From JADKIH01 sp964595205 (GTDB lineage: Bacteria > Bacteroidota > Bacteroidia > AKYH767-A > 2013-40CM-41-45), in NCBI GenBank assembly GCA_964595205.1, contig CAZQOQ010000001.1, positions 124,001 to 188,000 on the forward strand: 64,000 bases of DNA, given 5' to 3'. Position numbers and translations under genes: made by a program. The notes beneath the pieces were generated by a model. It had not been told where the DNA came from, did no database searches, and was given only the letters and a program-made list of their open reading frames with translations. Positions 34,359 to 42,550 of the stretch are shown here, piece after piece. Within the stretch, counting starts at the first letter, position 1. Every line of letters starts with the position of its first letter.

Positions 34359-35834
34359 ATGGCTGAAAATCAAATTATTATTGAACCTCAAGTGAAAACA
34401 GAAAAAAGCCCGGCGAGCAATGGCACATCTGCGGATGAGGTTATCAGGCAGTGCACAATAAAAAATCCTGTTACGATTTCAGGAGTTGGGCTGCATACCG
34501 GCGTACTCACAAACCTTACATTTAAGCCTGCACCGGAAAACCATGGTTATAAATTTCAACGGATTGATTTATCCGGACAGCCAATCGTGGAAGCGGATGT
34601 CGACAACGTAACAGATACCGACCGCGGAACAACGATCAGTAAGAACGGTGCAAAGATCAGTACGATCGAACACGTGCTTGCAGCGCTCGCGGGTATGGAG
34701 ATTGACAATGTGTTGATGGAAATAGACGGACCTGAAGTGCCGATCATGGATGGAAGTTCAAGACCATTTATTGAAATTTTAGAGAAAGCAGGTAAACAGG
34801 AACAGAAGGAGGAGCGGCATTACTATTACCTGAGTGAGAATATTACCTACGAAGATCCTAAGAGGAAAACTGAAATGCTTGCTGTTCCAAGTGAAGATTT
34901 CAGGCTTACCGTAATGGTTGATTATAACAGCGATCTCATAGGAACGCAGCATGCAATCATCTATAATATCGGGGAATTTAAAACGGAGATTTGCGACTCG
35001 AGAACGTTTTGCTTTTTACACGAACTGGAGATGTTGCTGGAGCATAACCTGATTAAAGGGGGAGATATAAATAATGCCATTGTTGTGGTGGATCGCCCTG
35101 TTCCACAGGAAAAGCTGGACATGCTTGCAAAGGTTTTCAATAAACCGAAAGTAACTGCTGAGAGAGGTTTTTTGAATCATGTGAAATTGCGTTTTCAGAA
35201 TGAACCGGCAAGGCATAAGCTGCTGGATATCGTGGGTGACCTGGCGTTGGTAGGAGCACCTCTGAAAGGTCATATTTTAGCTGCCCGTCCCGGACATGTC
35301 GCAAACGTTGCATTTGCAAAAAAGATCAAGGAACTGATGAAGCGCGACAAGTTCAGGGAGAATTCTCCCAAGTATGATCCGACGAAGAAACCGTTGATGG
35401 ATGTAAATGCAATCATGAAACTGCTTCCACATCGTCCGCCGTTCTTGTTTATCGATAAGATACTCGAGTTAAGTGATAAGCATGTTGTAGGATTGAAAAA
35501 TGTTTCGATGAACGAATGGTTTTTTCCCGGACATTTCCCCGGGGCGCCCGTATTTCCCGGAGTGATACAGGTGGAGGCCATGGCTCAGACAGGAGGAATA
35601 TTAGTTTTAAGCACCGTTCCGGATCCTGAAAATTACCTGACTTATTTTATGAAGATCGATAATACAAGATTCAGGGAAATGGTTTTACCGGGCGATACCA
35701 TCCTTTTCCATCTTGAACTTGTGTCACCAATCCGTCGTGGAATCTGTCACATGCGTGGTAAAGCCTTCGTGGGAAATAAAATAGTAATGGAATCAGAAAT
35801 GCTTGCGCAAATTGTGAGAAGAGAAAATAAATAA
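34359..35834 (+). CDS. lpxC-fabZ: LpxC-FabZ fusion: UDP-3-O-acyl-GlcNAc deacetylase / 3-hydroxyacyl-ACP dehydratase
   Basis: 491 residues, two enzymes in one chain. Residues ~30-330 are LpxC, the committed, zinc-dependent step of lipid A synthesis: SGVGLHTGVLTNLTF, ISTIEHVLAALAGMEIDNV (zinc His), and HKLLDIVGDLALVGAPLKGH (zinc His/Asp region). Residues ~345-491 are FabZ: IMKLLPHRPPFLFIDKI, WFFPGHFPGAPVFPGV (catalytic His) and QVEAMAQTGG (catalytic Glu). The fusion is known in Bacteroidota. It couples the enzyme that draws 3-hydroxyacyl-ACP toward lipid A with the one that sends it to chain elongation. The first ~25 residues are a loose hydrophilic lead. Confidence 0.96.
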   Translation: MAENQIIIEPQVKTEKSPASNGTSADEVIRQCTIKNPVTISGVGLHTGVLTNLTFKPAPENHGYKFQRIDLSGQPIVEADVDNVTDTDRGTTISKNGAKISTIEHVLAALAGMEIDNVLMEIDGPEVPIMDGSSRPFIEILEKAGKQEQKEERHYYYLSENITYEDPKRKTEMLAVPSEDFRLTVMVDYNSDLIGTQHAIIYNIGEFKTEICDSRTFCFLHELEMLLEHNLIKGGDINNAIVVVDRPVPQEKLDMLAKVFNKPKVTAERGFLNHVKLRFQNEPARHKLLDIVGDLALVGAPLKGHILAARPGHVANVAFAKKIKELMKRDKFRENSPKYDPTKKPLMDVNAIMKLLPHRPPFLFIDKILELSDKHVVGLKNVSMNEWFFPGHFPGAPVFPGVIQVEAMAQTGGILVLSTVPDPENYLTYFMKIDNTRFREMVLPGDTILFHLELVSPIRRGICHMRGKAFVGNKIVMESEMLAQIVRRENK

Positions 35835-35856
35835 AATGGTGGACCCAATCGAAGTC

Positions 35857-36645
35857 ATGAATCAAAATTTGGTAAGTATACATCCGGGAGCCCGAATTGG
35901 TCAGAATGTAAAGATCGACCCGTTTACGGTTATTCATGACGATGTGGTGATTGGTGACGATACCTGGATCGGCAGTAACGTTACAATTTTTCCGGGAGCG
36001 AGAATAGGAAGGAATTGCAGTGTGTTTCCGGGAGCGGTGATTTCTGCAGTTCCCCAGGATCTGAAATTTTCGGGAGAGATCACCACTGCAGAGGTCGGTG
36101 ATAATACGACCATACGAGAATTTGTTACCATAAACCGCGGAACCAAAGCATTAGGCAAGACGGTGGTTGGGAAGAACAATCTTTTGATGGCCTATGTGCA
36201 TGTTGCACATGATTGCGTGGTAGGTAATAATTGTATTCTGGCAAATGGAGTGACCCTGGCCGGCCATATCAATATTGAGGATTATGCCATCATCGGAGGA
36301 TTGTCAGCGATTCATCAGTTTGTGCAGATTGGATCCCATGTAATGATTTCCGGCGGCTCCCTGGTGAGAAAAGACGTTCCGCCTTTTGTAAAAGCCGCGC
36401 ATGAACCATTGTCATATGTGGGTATAAATACAGTCGGCCTTCGAAGAAGAGGATTTTCACCCGAAAAGATTGCTGAAATACAGGACATCTACCGGATATA
36501 TTTTGTGAAGGGTCTCAGCAGTACCCATGCTTTGGAAGAAATCGAAAAAGCGATTGTTCCTTCCGGAGAAAGAAATAAGATCCTTTCGTTTATCAGGAAC
36601 TCGACAAGAGGCATGATGAAGGGGTACAGTCAGGAAGAAGAATAA
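35857..36645 (+). CDS. lpxA: UDP-N-acetylglucosamine acyltransferase
   Basis: First step of lipid A synthesis. From ATG 35857 it has 262 residues, equal to the Escherichia coli enzyme. A start at ATG 35836, one base after the lpxC-fabZ stop, adds MVDPIEV and is less likely. Hexapeptide repeats run from IHPGARIGQNVKIDPF, with the catalytic His in AYVHVAHDCVVGNNC and the LpxA region GGLSAIHQFVQIGSHVMISG, then a helical C-terminal domain (GFSPEKIAEIQDIYRIYF). Translationally close to lpxC-fabZ and followed 6 bases later by an ABC ATPase gene. Confidence 0.96.
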   Translation: MNQNLVSIHPGARIGQNVKIDPFTVIHDDVVIGDDTWIGSNVTIFPGARIGRNCSVFPGAVISAVPQDLKFSGEITTAEVGDNTTIREFVTINRGTKALGKTVVGKNNLLMAYVHVAHDCVVGNNCILANGVTLAGHINIEDYAIIGGLSAIHQFVQIGSHVMISGGSLVRKDVPPFVKAAHEPLSYVGINTVGLRRRGFSPEKIAEIQDIYRIYFVKGLSSTHALEEIEKAIVPSGERNKILSFIRNSTRGMMKGYSQEEE

Positions 36646-36651
36646 AATTTT

Positions 36652-37275
36652 GTGAAAATCTCGTTAAAATCTGCCGGTAAAAAATATTATCGTGAATGGA
36701 TCTTTCGCCGTGTTGATCTTGATTTTCCAACAGGGCAAAAATCAGTAATACTGGGTCCGAATGGTTCCGGAAAATCTACCTTGTTGCAGGTGATAGCAGG
36801 AGCCATCCTTCCGAATGAGGGCATCATCGAATATAATCATGGTACCGTAAAAGTCTCTGCGGATGAAATTTATAATTACGTTTCATTTGCATCACCATAT
36901 CTTGAACTGATTGAGGAATTCACTCTGATGGAGATTATCCGCTTTCATTTTAAATTTAAAATTCCGGTAAATCAATTCTCAGAACAGCAGGTTCTTGAAG
37001 CGACCGGACTGGTGGAAAAATCGGATACAATATTCAAATACTTTTCCTCCGGAATGAAACAGAGAGTGAAACTGGCGCTTGCAATTCTGAGTGATACACC
37101 TTTGCTTCTTTTAGATGAACCATGTTCTAACCTTGATAGCAAGGGTATCGACTGGTATAACGGAATGATTAAGAGTTATTCAGACAAACGAACGGTGATT
37201 GTCGCTTCCAATCACAATGAATATGAATACTTTTTTTGTGATAAGAGAATAGAAATGACAGACTTGAAAAAATGA
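36652..37275 (+). CDS. ABC transporter ATP-binding protein
   Basis: 207 residues, GTG start. Walker A GPNGSGKST (about 35-43), signature FSSGMKQRVKLAL, Walker B LLLLDEPCSNLD and H-loop VASNHNEY are all intact. No permease partner adjoins it, so the substrate is unknown. Position between lpxA and tsaE suggests an envelope role but does not prove one. Its stop overlaps the tsaE start by 4 bases (ATGA), so the two are translationally coupled. Confidence 0.88.
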   Translation: MKISLKSAGKKYYREWIFRRVDLDFPTGQKSVILGPNGSGKSTLLQVIAGAILPNEGIIEYNHGTVKVSADEIYNYVSFASPYLELIEEFTLMEIIRFHFKFKIPVNQFSEQQVLEATGLVEKSDTIFKYFSSGMKQRVKLALAILSDTPLLLLDEPCSNLDSKGIDWYNGMIKSYSDKRTVIVASNHNEYEYFFCDKRIEMTDLKK

Positions 37276-37700
37276 AAGCCTCTTTTGAGCGTATCATAAA
37301 CGATGTAAATGAATTGGATGATCTTGCCCATGAATTAATTCAATTTGCCGGAAATCTCAAAATTTGGGCATTTCATGGCGAAATGGGTGCAGGAAAAACA
37401 ACCTTCATCCGGCAGATTTGTTCTGCTCTGGGTGTAAAGGAAAATGTGAGTAGTCCCACGTTTTCTCTGATCAATGAATACAAAGATGTCTCCGGTCAGC
37501 CCGTTTTTCATTTCGATTTTTATCGCATTGAGAAAATTCAGGAAGCTGTTGATATTGGATGTGAAGAATATTTCGAAAGAGGTTCACTTTGTTTGATAGA
37601 ATGGCCGGAAAAAATTTTAAATTTATTGCCTCATCCTTTGGTTAAAATTATGATCAGTGTAACAGGCAATTCAAGAAAGTTTACTTTTTCCCATGAATGA
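37272..37700 (+). CDS. tsaE: tRNA threonylcarbamoyladenosine biosynthesis ATPase TsaE
   Basis: ATPase of the TsaBDE complex that makes t6A37 in ANN-decoding tRNAs. 142 residues. P-loop GEMGAGKTTFIRQI (about 37-50), the switch region SSPTFSLINEY, the Walker B-like HFDFYRIEKIQE, and LCLIEWPEKI are typical. It overlaps the ABC ATPase gene by 4 bases and the next gene by 8 bases. Confidence 0.94.
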   Translation: MKASFERIINDVNELDDLAHELIQFAGNLKIWAFHGEMGAGKTTFIRQICSALGVKENVSSPTFSLINEYKDVSGQPVFHFDFYRIEKIQEAVDIGCEEYFERGSLCLIEWPEKILNLLPHPLVKIMISVTGNSRKFTFSHE

Positions 37701-38916
37701 AAAATTACCGGGTGTTTCTTCCTTAGCTGCCAGCGCAGTCGGTATGCCGCTGGAAGCAATGCTGGAGATAAAGAAAAAGCACAAACAATTGTTTATTGGT
37801 ATTCCGAAAGAAACTTCCTTCCAGGAAAACAGGATACCGTTGATTCCAGATTCTGTTTCCGTGCTTGTAAATAACGGAAACGAGGTAATCATTGAAGCCG
37901 GTGCCGGAGCTGCAGCTAAAATTGAAGATTCCGATTTCAGTGAAGCCGGTGCACAGATTGTTTACAGCCCTGAAGAAGTATACAAAGCCGACGTTATCTT
38001 AAAAGTGGCGCCCCCTTCCGTTGATGAACTGAAGTTAATCAAGCCCCGCCAGTTCCTCATTTCAATTCTTCAGATGAGTATGCAGAATGCCGATTATATT
38101 AAGGCACTTTCAGCAAAGAAGATCACCGCCATCGGATACGAATTCATTCATGAAGAATCTGGAGTTTATCCCATCATTCAGGCAATGAGCGAAATTGTCG
38201 GAAGTTCCAGTATTCTGATTGCTGCCGAATACCTGAGCAATGCTTTTCATGGAAAAGGCGAACTCCTTGGCGGAGTTGCCGGAATTCCTCCTACCGTAGT
38301 TGTAATCATCGGTTCCGGTACCGTTGGTGAATATGCTGCACGAACCGCACTGGGTCTTGGCGCAACCGTGAAGGTCTTTGATAATTCGATTTATCGTCTC
38401 AGGCGTTTACAGAACCGTTTAGGAACCCGGATTTTCACCTCCATCATTACGCCGAACATACTTCTTAAAGAGCTGAGAAATGCCGACGTGGCAATCGGAG
38501 CGCTTAGGAGTAACGAAGGTAGAACGCCTGTTGTAGTAACGGAAGAGATGGTAAGTGAAATGCGTGTGGGTTCAGTAATCGTCGACGTGAGCATCGACCA
38601 GGGTGGATGCTTCGAAACCTCTGAAGTGACGAATCACTTAAAGCCTGTTTTCAGGAAATACGGCGTTGTACATTATTGTGTACCCAACATTGCTTCGAGA
38701 GTGAGCCGGACGGCTTCAACGGCCCTCAGCAATATTTTCAGCCAGATATTTTTACTCGCCGCCGAAGAAGGCGGTATCGACGAGGTAATCTGGAAGAGCC
38801 GCAGCGTACGTACTGGCGTATATATGTATAACGGTTCCATTACCAACCGTTATATTGCTGAAACGTGCAAGCTTCCGTTTAAAGATCTGGATTTGTTACG
38901 TGCTGCGAGACTTTGA
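37693..38916 (+). CDS. Alanine dehydrogenase / PNT-family protein, catalytic His absent
   Basis: 407 residues in the alanine dehydrogenase/transhydrogenase alpha family: IGIPKETSFQENRIPLIP (Arg47), ILKVAPPSVDEL (Lys104), Rossmann GSGTVGEYAARTALGLGA and VIVDVSIDQGG. It has an extra ~30-residue N-terminal stretch compared with Bacillus Ald. Where Bacillus alanine dehydrogenase has its catalytic His (YLHLA context), this protein reads ISILQMSMQ, with Gln127. Alanine dehydrogenase activity is therefore uncertain. NAD binding looks intact. It overlaps tsaE by 8 bases and ends the lpx-tsaE operon. Confidence 0.82.
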   Translation: MNEKLPGVSSLAASAVGMPLEAMLEIKKKHKQLFIGIPKETSFQENRIPLIPDSVSVLVNNGNEVIIEAGAGAAAKIEDSDFSEAGAQIVYSPEEVYKADVILKVAPPSVDELKLIKPRQFLISILQMSMQNADYIKALSAKKITAIGYEFIHEESGVYPIIQAMSEIVGSSSILIAAEYLSNAFHGKGELLGGVAGIPPTVVVIIGSGTVGEYAARTALGLGATVKVFDNSIYRLRRLQNRLGTRIFTSIITPNILLKELRNADVAIGALRSNEGRTPVVVTEEMVSEMRVGSVIVDVSIDQGGCFETSEVTNHLKPVFRKYGVVHYCVPNIASRVSRTASTALSNIFSQIFLLAAEEGGIDEVIWKSRSVRTGVYMYNGSITNRYIAETCKLPFKDLDLLRAARL

Positions 38917-38994
38917 CCGATGATTAATTCTTCCAGGCGTAATTTGTTTCCCGCCGATGTTGCAAAAGTTTCAGGGCTACACTCTAAAAGTACA

Positions 38995-40179
38995 TCAGTC
39001 AACTTTCCCGGCCCGACGATCAACCTCTTTCTTAATCAACGTTAACTCCCTGCTGGTTTGTCCTGCAACGGAGGTATTTTCCTGTGCCCGGCGAATCAGA
39101 TACGGCAACACTCCCTCGATAGGGCCATAAGGAACGTATTTCGTTACATTGTAACCGTTCTTGGATAAATTATAACTTATATGATCACTCATTCCATACA
39201 ACTGTGAAAACCATATATGTTTATGGTTATGAGCGAGGTTTTTTTGTTCCATCAGACTTACAAGGTTGAAACAGCTGTCTTCATTGTGTGTACCGCAGCA
39301 AATGGCGACAAGTTCGAGGTTGTCCATGCAAATGCTTATTGCCTTGTTATAGTCTCGATCGGTGCTGGTTTTGTCAGGCTGTATCGGTGACGGAATATTA
39401 AGTTCTCCTGCACGTTTTCGTTCTTTTTCCATGTAAGCCCCGCGTACGATCTTTAAGCCAAGCTTATAGTTGTTGGCTTTTGCGTGACCGATGCATTCAT
39501 TCAGATAATTTAAACGGTCGATGCGATACATTTGCAATGTATTGTAAACGATTATTTCTTCGCGATTATATTTCATCATCATCTCGCGTGTTAAATCATC
39601 GATTACTCCCTGAGTCCAGCTTTCTTCAGCATCGATATAAATAGGAACATGATTCTCGAAAGCGCTCTGGCACATTTTGGTCACGCGATTTTTAAAATCT
39701 AAGAATTCTTTTTCTTCCGTTTCCGAGAGTTTACTGCCTGCGTTTTTCTTCTCGAGAAGCGCAAACCTTACGAATCCCGATGGCTTAAAGACACAAAATG
39801 GGATGTTCTTATCTCCTTTGGCGCGTTCGATTGTCGAGAGTGTAGCCTCCAGTGCCTGGTTGAAATCTTCCTCTGATTCTTTTCCTTCCACCGAATAATC
39901 CAAAATGGTTCCGATGTGATATCCGGCAAGTTTATTTATTGTCTCACCGCAATCTTCAATGGTTTCCCCTCCGCAGAAATGATGATAGATGGTTGAGCGT
40001 ATGATCCCTTTGATGGGTAAATGCACGCTGATGGCAAACTTCACGAAAGGGGCACTTATATTAACGAGCCAGGAATAACTTAACATTTTAAAAAGCAAAT
40101 ATGCCTGCTTAAGTTCTTTATCGCTCCTGGCCTGAAAAGCAATTTCTGTATTATCGAAAGAGATTGGTCGCTCCTGCAT
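38995..40179 (-). CDS. putA: Proline dehydrogenase (monofunctional)
   Basis: FAD enzyme oxidising proline to pyrroline-5-carboxylate, passing electrons to quinone; peripheral inner membrane. About 394 residues from the ATG at 40179, with the start at 40191 possible. The TIM-barrel signatures are present: VFKPSGFVRF, IYIDAEESW, GLKIVRGAYMEKERKRA, CCGTHNEDS and the C-terminal substrate-binding YLIRRAQENTSV with the Arg-Arg pair. No P5C dehydrogenase domain is attached, so that enzyme must be encoded elsewhere. Single gene, convergent with the alanine dehydrogenase homologue. Confidence 0.9.
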   Translation of the reverse strand: MQERPISFDNTEIAFQARSDKELKQAYLLFKMLSYSWLVNISAPFVKFAISVHLPIKGIIRSTIYHHFCGGETIEDCGETINKLAGYHIGTILDYSVEGKESEEDFNQALEATLSTIERAKGDKNIPFCVFKPSGFVRFALLEKKNAGSKLSETEEKEFLDFKNRVTKMCQSAFENHVPIYIDAEESWTQGVIDDLTREMMMKYNREEIIVYNTLQMYRIDRLNYLNECIGHAKANNYKLGLKIVRGAYMEKERKRAGELNIPSPIQPDKTSTDRDYNKAISICMDNLELVAICCGTHNEDSCFNLVSLMEQKNLAHNHKHIWFSQLYGMSDHISYNLSKNGYNVTKYVPYGPIEGVLPYLIRRAQENTSVAGQTSRELTLIKKEVDRRAGKVD

Positions 40180-40325
40180 AAGAGGACGCAAACCTACTAG
40201 ATTCCCGTCGAATGATCAAAAGAATTCTCAAATGTTTATATCTAATAATGAAGAACCTGCGAAAGCGCAAATTGCCTGTCAATTTTCCGGTTGCATTTAC
40301 ATGGTGAAGAATATAACTTCGTTGA

Positions 40326-41417
40326 ATGAAGCTTACGGATGATATCATGTATAAGGCTCTCACGGAAAAGGATTCTTCATATGAAGGAATTTTTTATGCT
40401 GCCGTAAAGACTACCGGAATTTTTTGCCGGCCTACATGCACCGCGCGTAAGCCACTCAGGGAAAACGTTGAATTTTTCCTTTCTTCGAAGGAAGCCATCC
40501 TTCATGGTTATCGCCCCTGCAAGGTCTGTTCTCCGTTGGAAACCCGTCATGAGTTTCCCCTTAAATTTAAAATGATTATCGATGAGTTGAATTCCGGTTC
40601 TGTTATAAAATACAGCGATGAAGACCTCATCGCCTTAGGCATCGAGCCACACTCAATTCGTAGATGGTTTAAGAAATATCATGGTATAACGTTTCACGGT
40701 TACCAGAGAATGATGAGGATTAATGCCGCATTCAAAAAATTGCAGGAGGGGAGTTCGGTCACTCAGGCTGCTTTCGATTCAGGTTATAGTTCACTGAGTG
40801 GATTTTCCGATTCTTATAAATCAATGATCGGATCTTCTCCGGTTGAAAGTAAAGGCAGACAGGTCATAAACATCTGCAGATTTGAAACTGTTTTGGGTCC
40901 CATGTTCGCTGCTGCAACCAATGAAGGAATTTGCCTTTTCGAATTTACTGACCGTAAGATGCTCGAAACTGAATTGCGGAGCCTGACTAAATTATTCGAT
41001 GCCTCAATTATTCATGGAGATAATATACACCTCGAAAATCTTAAATCACAAATAGGGGAATATTTCAGGGGAGAACGCAGGGAGTTTTCACTTTCTCTGA
41101 TCACACCGGGAACTGAATTTCAAAAAAAAGTATGGAATGAATTACAGACAATTCCGTATGGAACAACGCGTTCTTACAAACAACAGGCAATTACATTGAA
41201 CAATCCGGGTGCCGTACGAGCCGTTGCAAATGCGAATGGCATGAACAGGATTGCCATCGTTATTCCGTGCCACAGGGTAATCGGTGACGACGGACATCTA
41301 ACCGGTTACGGCGGGGGCATCTGGCGTAAGAAATTTTTACTTGATCTTGAACGAAGGCATACTGACATAAAGGGAGGTGTGAAGCAGGGTGTTTTGGAAT
41401 TCACATTTCCTAATTAA
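40326..41417 (+). CDS. ada: Ada: DNA methylphosphotriester/O6-methylguanine repair regulator
   Basis: 363 residues with the Escherichia coli Ada domain order. The N-terminal zinc domain has four Cys (C34 in FCRPTC, C38, C65 and C68 in CKVC), C34 being the presumed methyl acceptor. An AraC-type helix-turn-helix follows (FHGYQRMMRINAAFKKLQ, VTQAAFDSGYSSLSGFSD), then the methyltransferase domain with acceptor Cys in IVIPCHRVIG and YGGGIWRKKFLL. It repairs alkylated DNA and, when methylated, activates its own gene. It is divergent from proline dehydrogenase. Confidence 0.94.
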   Translation: MKLTDDIMYKALTEKDSSYEGIFYAAVKTTGIFCRPTCTARKPLRENVEFFLSSKEAILHGYRPCKVCSPLETRHEFPLKFKMIIDELNSGSVIKYSDEDLIALGIEPHSIRRWFKKYHGITFHGYQRMMRINAAFKKLQEGSSVTQAAFDSGYSSLSGFSDSYKSMIGSSPVESKGRQVINICRFETVLGPMFAAATNEGICLFEFTDRKMLETELRSLTKLFDASIIHGDNIHLENLKSQIGEYFRGERREFSLSLITPGTEFQKKVWNELQTIPYGTTRSYKQQAITLNNPGAVRAVANANGMNRIAIVIPCHRVIGDDGHLTGYGGGIWRKKFLLDLERRHTDIKGGVKQGVLEFTFPN

Positions 41418-41429
41418 TCATTTACAGCG

Positions 41430-41437
41430 TATCTTTG
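41430..41437 (+). promoter_or_regulatory. Candidate -7 element of the aromatic operon
   Basis: TATCTTTG, a perfect TAnnTTTG, ends only 6 bases before the ATG at 41444. If active, the mRNA would be nearly leaderless. It overlaps an upstream in-frame TTG (41435), which is therefore unlikely to be the start. Confidence 0.45.
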
Positions 41438-41443
41438 CGCTCT

Positions 41444-42541
41444 ATGCCTCCAGCCAATATACAGCACGTTCCCTTAAAATCTTTTCCATTTCCTGTTTCA
41501 CATCCATTTATCATTTCAGGTCCATGCGGCGTCGAATCTGAGGCTCAGATCAGCGGCATTGCGTCCGAACTAAAAAAATTAAAAATTAATTTGCTGAGAG
41601 GCGGTATCTGGAAACCGCGAACCCGTCCCGATTCTTTTCAGGGAATTGGTTCGGAAGGACTTCGCTGGCTGAAAAACGCTGGCGTGGAAAATGACCTTCC
41701 GGTTACAGTCGAAGTTGCAAGTCCGTTGCATGTTGAAGAAGCCCTGAAAGCCGGAATCGATGTGCTCTGGATCGGTGCACGTACAACTGTCAATCCGTTT
41801 CTTGTGCAGGAAATCGCAAATGCATTGCGAAATGTCGATATCCCTGTGATGGTAAAAAATCCCGTTAACCCCGACCTTGAATTGTGGATCGGAGCATTCG
41901 AACGATTGAATAATTCCGGTATTACCAGGTTGATTGCCATTCACCGCGGATTTTCTTCGACTGAAAAATCGAGATATAGAAATGCTCCCGACTGGCAGAT
42001 ACCTCTCGAATTTAAACGCCGGTATCCCGGTATGCCCCTGATTTGCGATCCCAGCCACATCGCCGGAAACAGGAATCTGATCATGCAGATCTCTCAGTAT
42101 GCAATGGATTTGAATTTCGATGGACTGATGATCGAATCTCACACGGATCCGGAACATGCGCTGAGTGACAGGGAACAACAACTCAAACCTGAAGATTTAA
42201 AAAATATTCTCGGAGGACTGGTTATCAGGAATGCGTCGGTCGACGATGTCATATTCATGAACCTGCTCGAAGACCTTCGTGAAAGGATCGATACGCTTGA
42301 CGAAAAAATATTGCAACTGCTTTCCGAAAGAATGAGTGTGGCCCGGAACATCGGCCAATACAAGAAGGAGAACAACATGACTGTCTTCCAGGTCGAGCGC
42401 TGGAATGAAATTATCCGCACACGCCTGCAATCAGGCGAAATCAAGGAATTAAGCAGGGATTTTATTCTTCATTTGTATTCGATCATTCATGATGAATCGA
42501 TCAGGCAACAAACAGAAGTGATGAATGAACTCGCAGATTAA
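41444..42541 (+). CDS. Bifunctional DAHP synthase / chorismate mutase
   Basis: About 365 residues. The N-terminal type I-beta DAHP synthase (FIISGPCGVESEAQI, LRGGIWKPRTRPDSFQG, WIGARTTVNPF, and metal-site DPSHIAGNR) condenses phosphoenolpyruvate with erythrose-4-phosphate. The C-terminal ~95 residues are an AroQ-type chorismate mutase (LLEDLRERIDTLDEKILQLL, SERMSVARNIGQYKK). Having the mutase on the synthase lets chorismate or prephenate feed back on pathway entry. The ATG at 41444 is preferred over TTG 41435. First gene of an operon with aroB and aroA, 9 bases before aroB. Confidence 0.93.
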   Translation: MPPANIQHVPLKSFPFPVSHPFIISGPCGVESEAQISGIASELKKLKINLLRGGIWKPRTRPDSFQGIGSEGLRWLKNAGVENDLPVTVEVASPLHVEEALKAGIDVLWIGARTTVNPFLVQEIANALRNVDIPVMVKNPVNPDLELWIGAFERLNNSGITRLIAIHRGFSSTEKSRYRNAPDWQIPLEFKRRYPGMPLICDPSHIAGNRNLIMQISQYAMDLNFDGLMIESHTDPEHALSDREQQLKPEDLKNILGGLVIRNASVDDVIFMNLLEDLRERIDTLDEKILQLLSERMSVARNIGQYKKENNMTVFQVERWNEIIRTRLQSGEIKELSRDFILHLYSIIHDESIRQQTEVMNELAD

Positions 42542-42550
42542 TTTTATTAT

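Noticed and set aside
41579..42181. 200-codon minus-strand ORF inside the DAHP synthase gene
   Set aside because: Antisense to conserved motifs of a certain gene; no domain seen.
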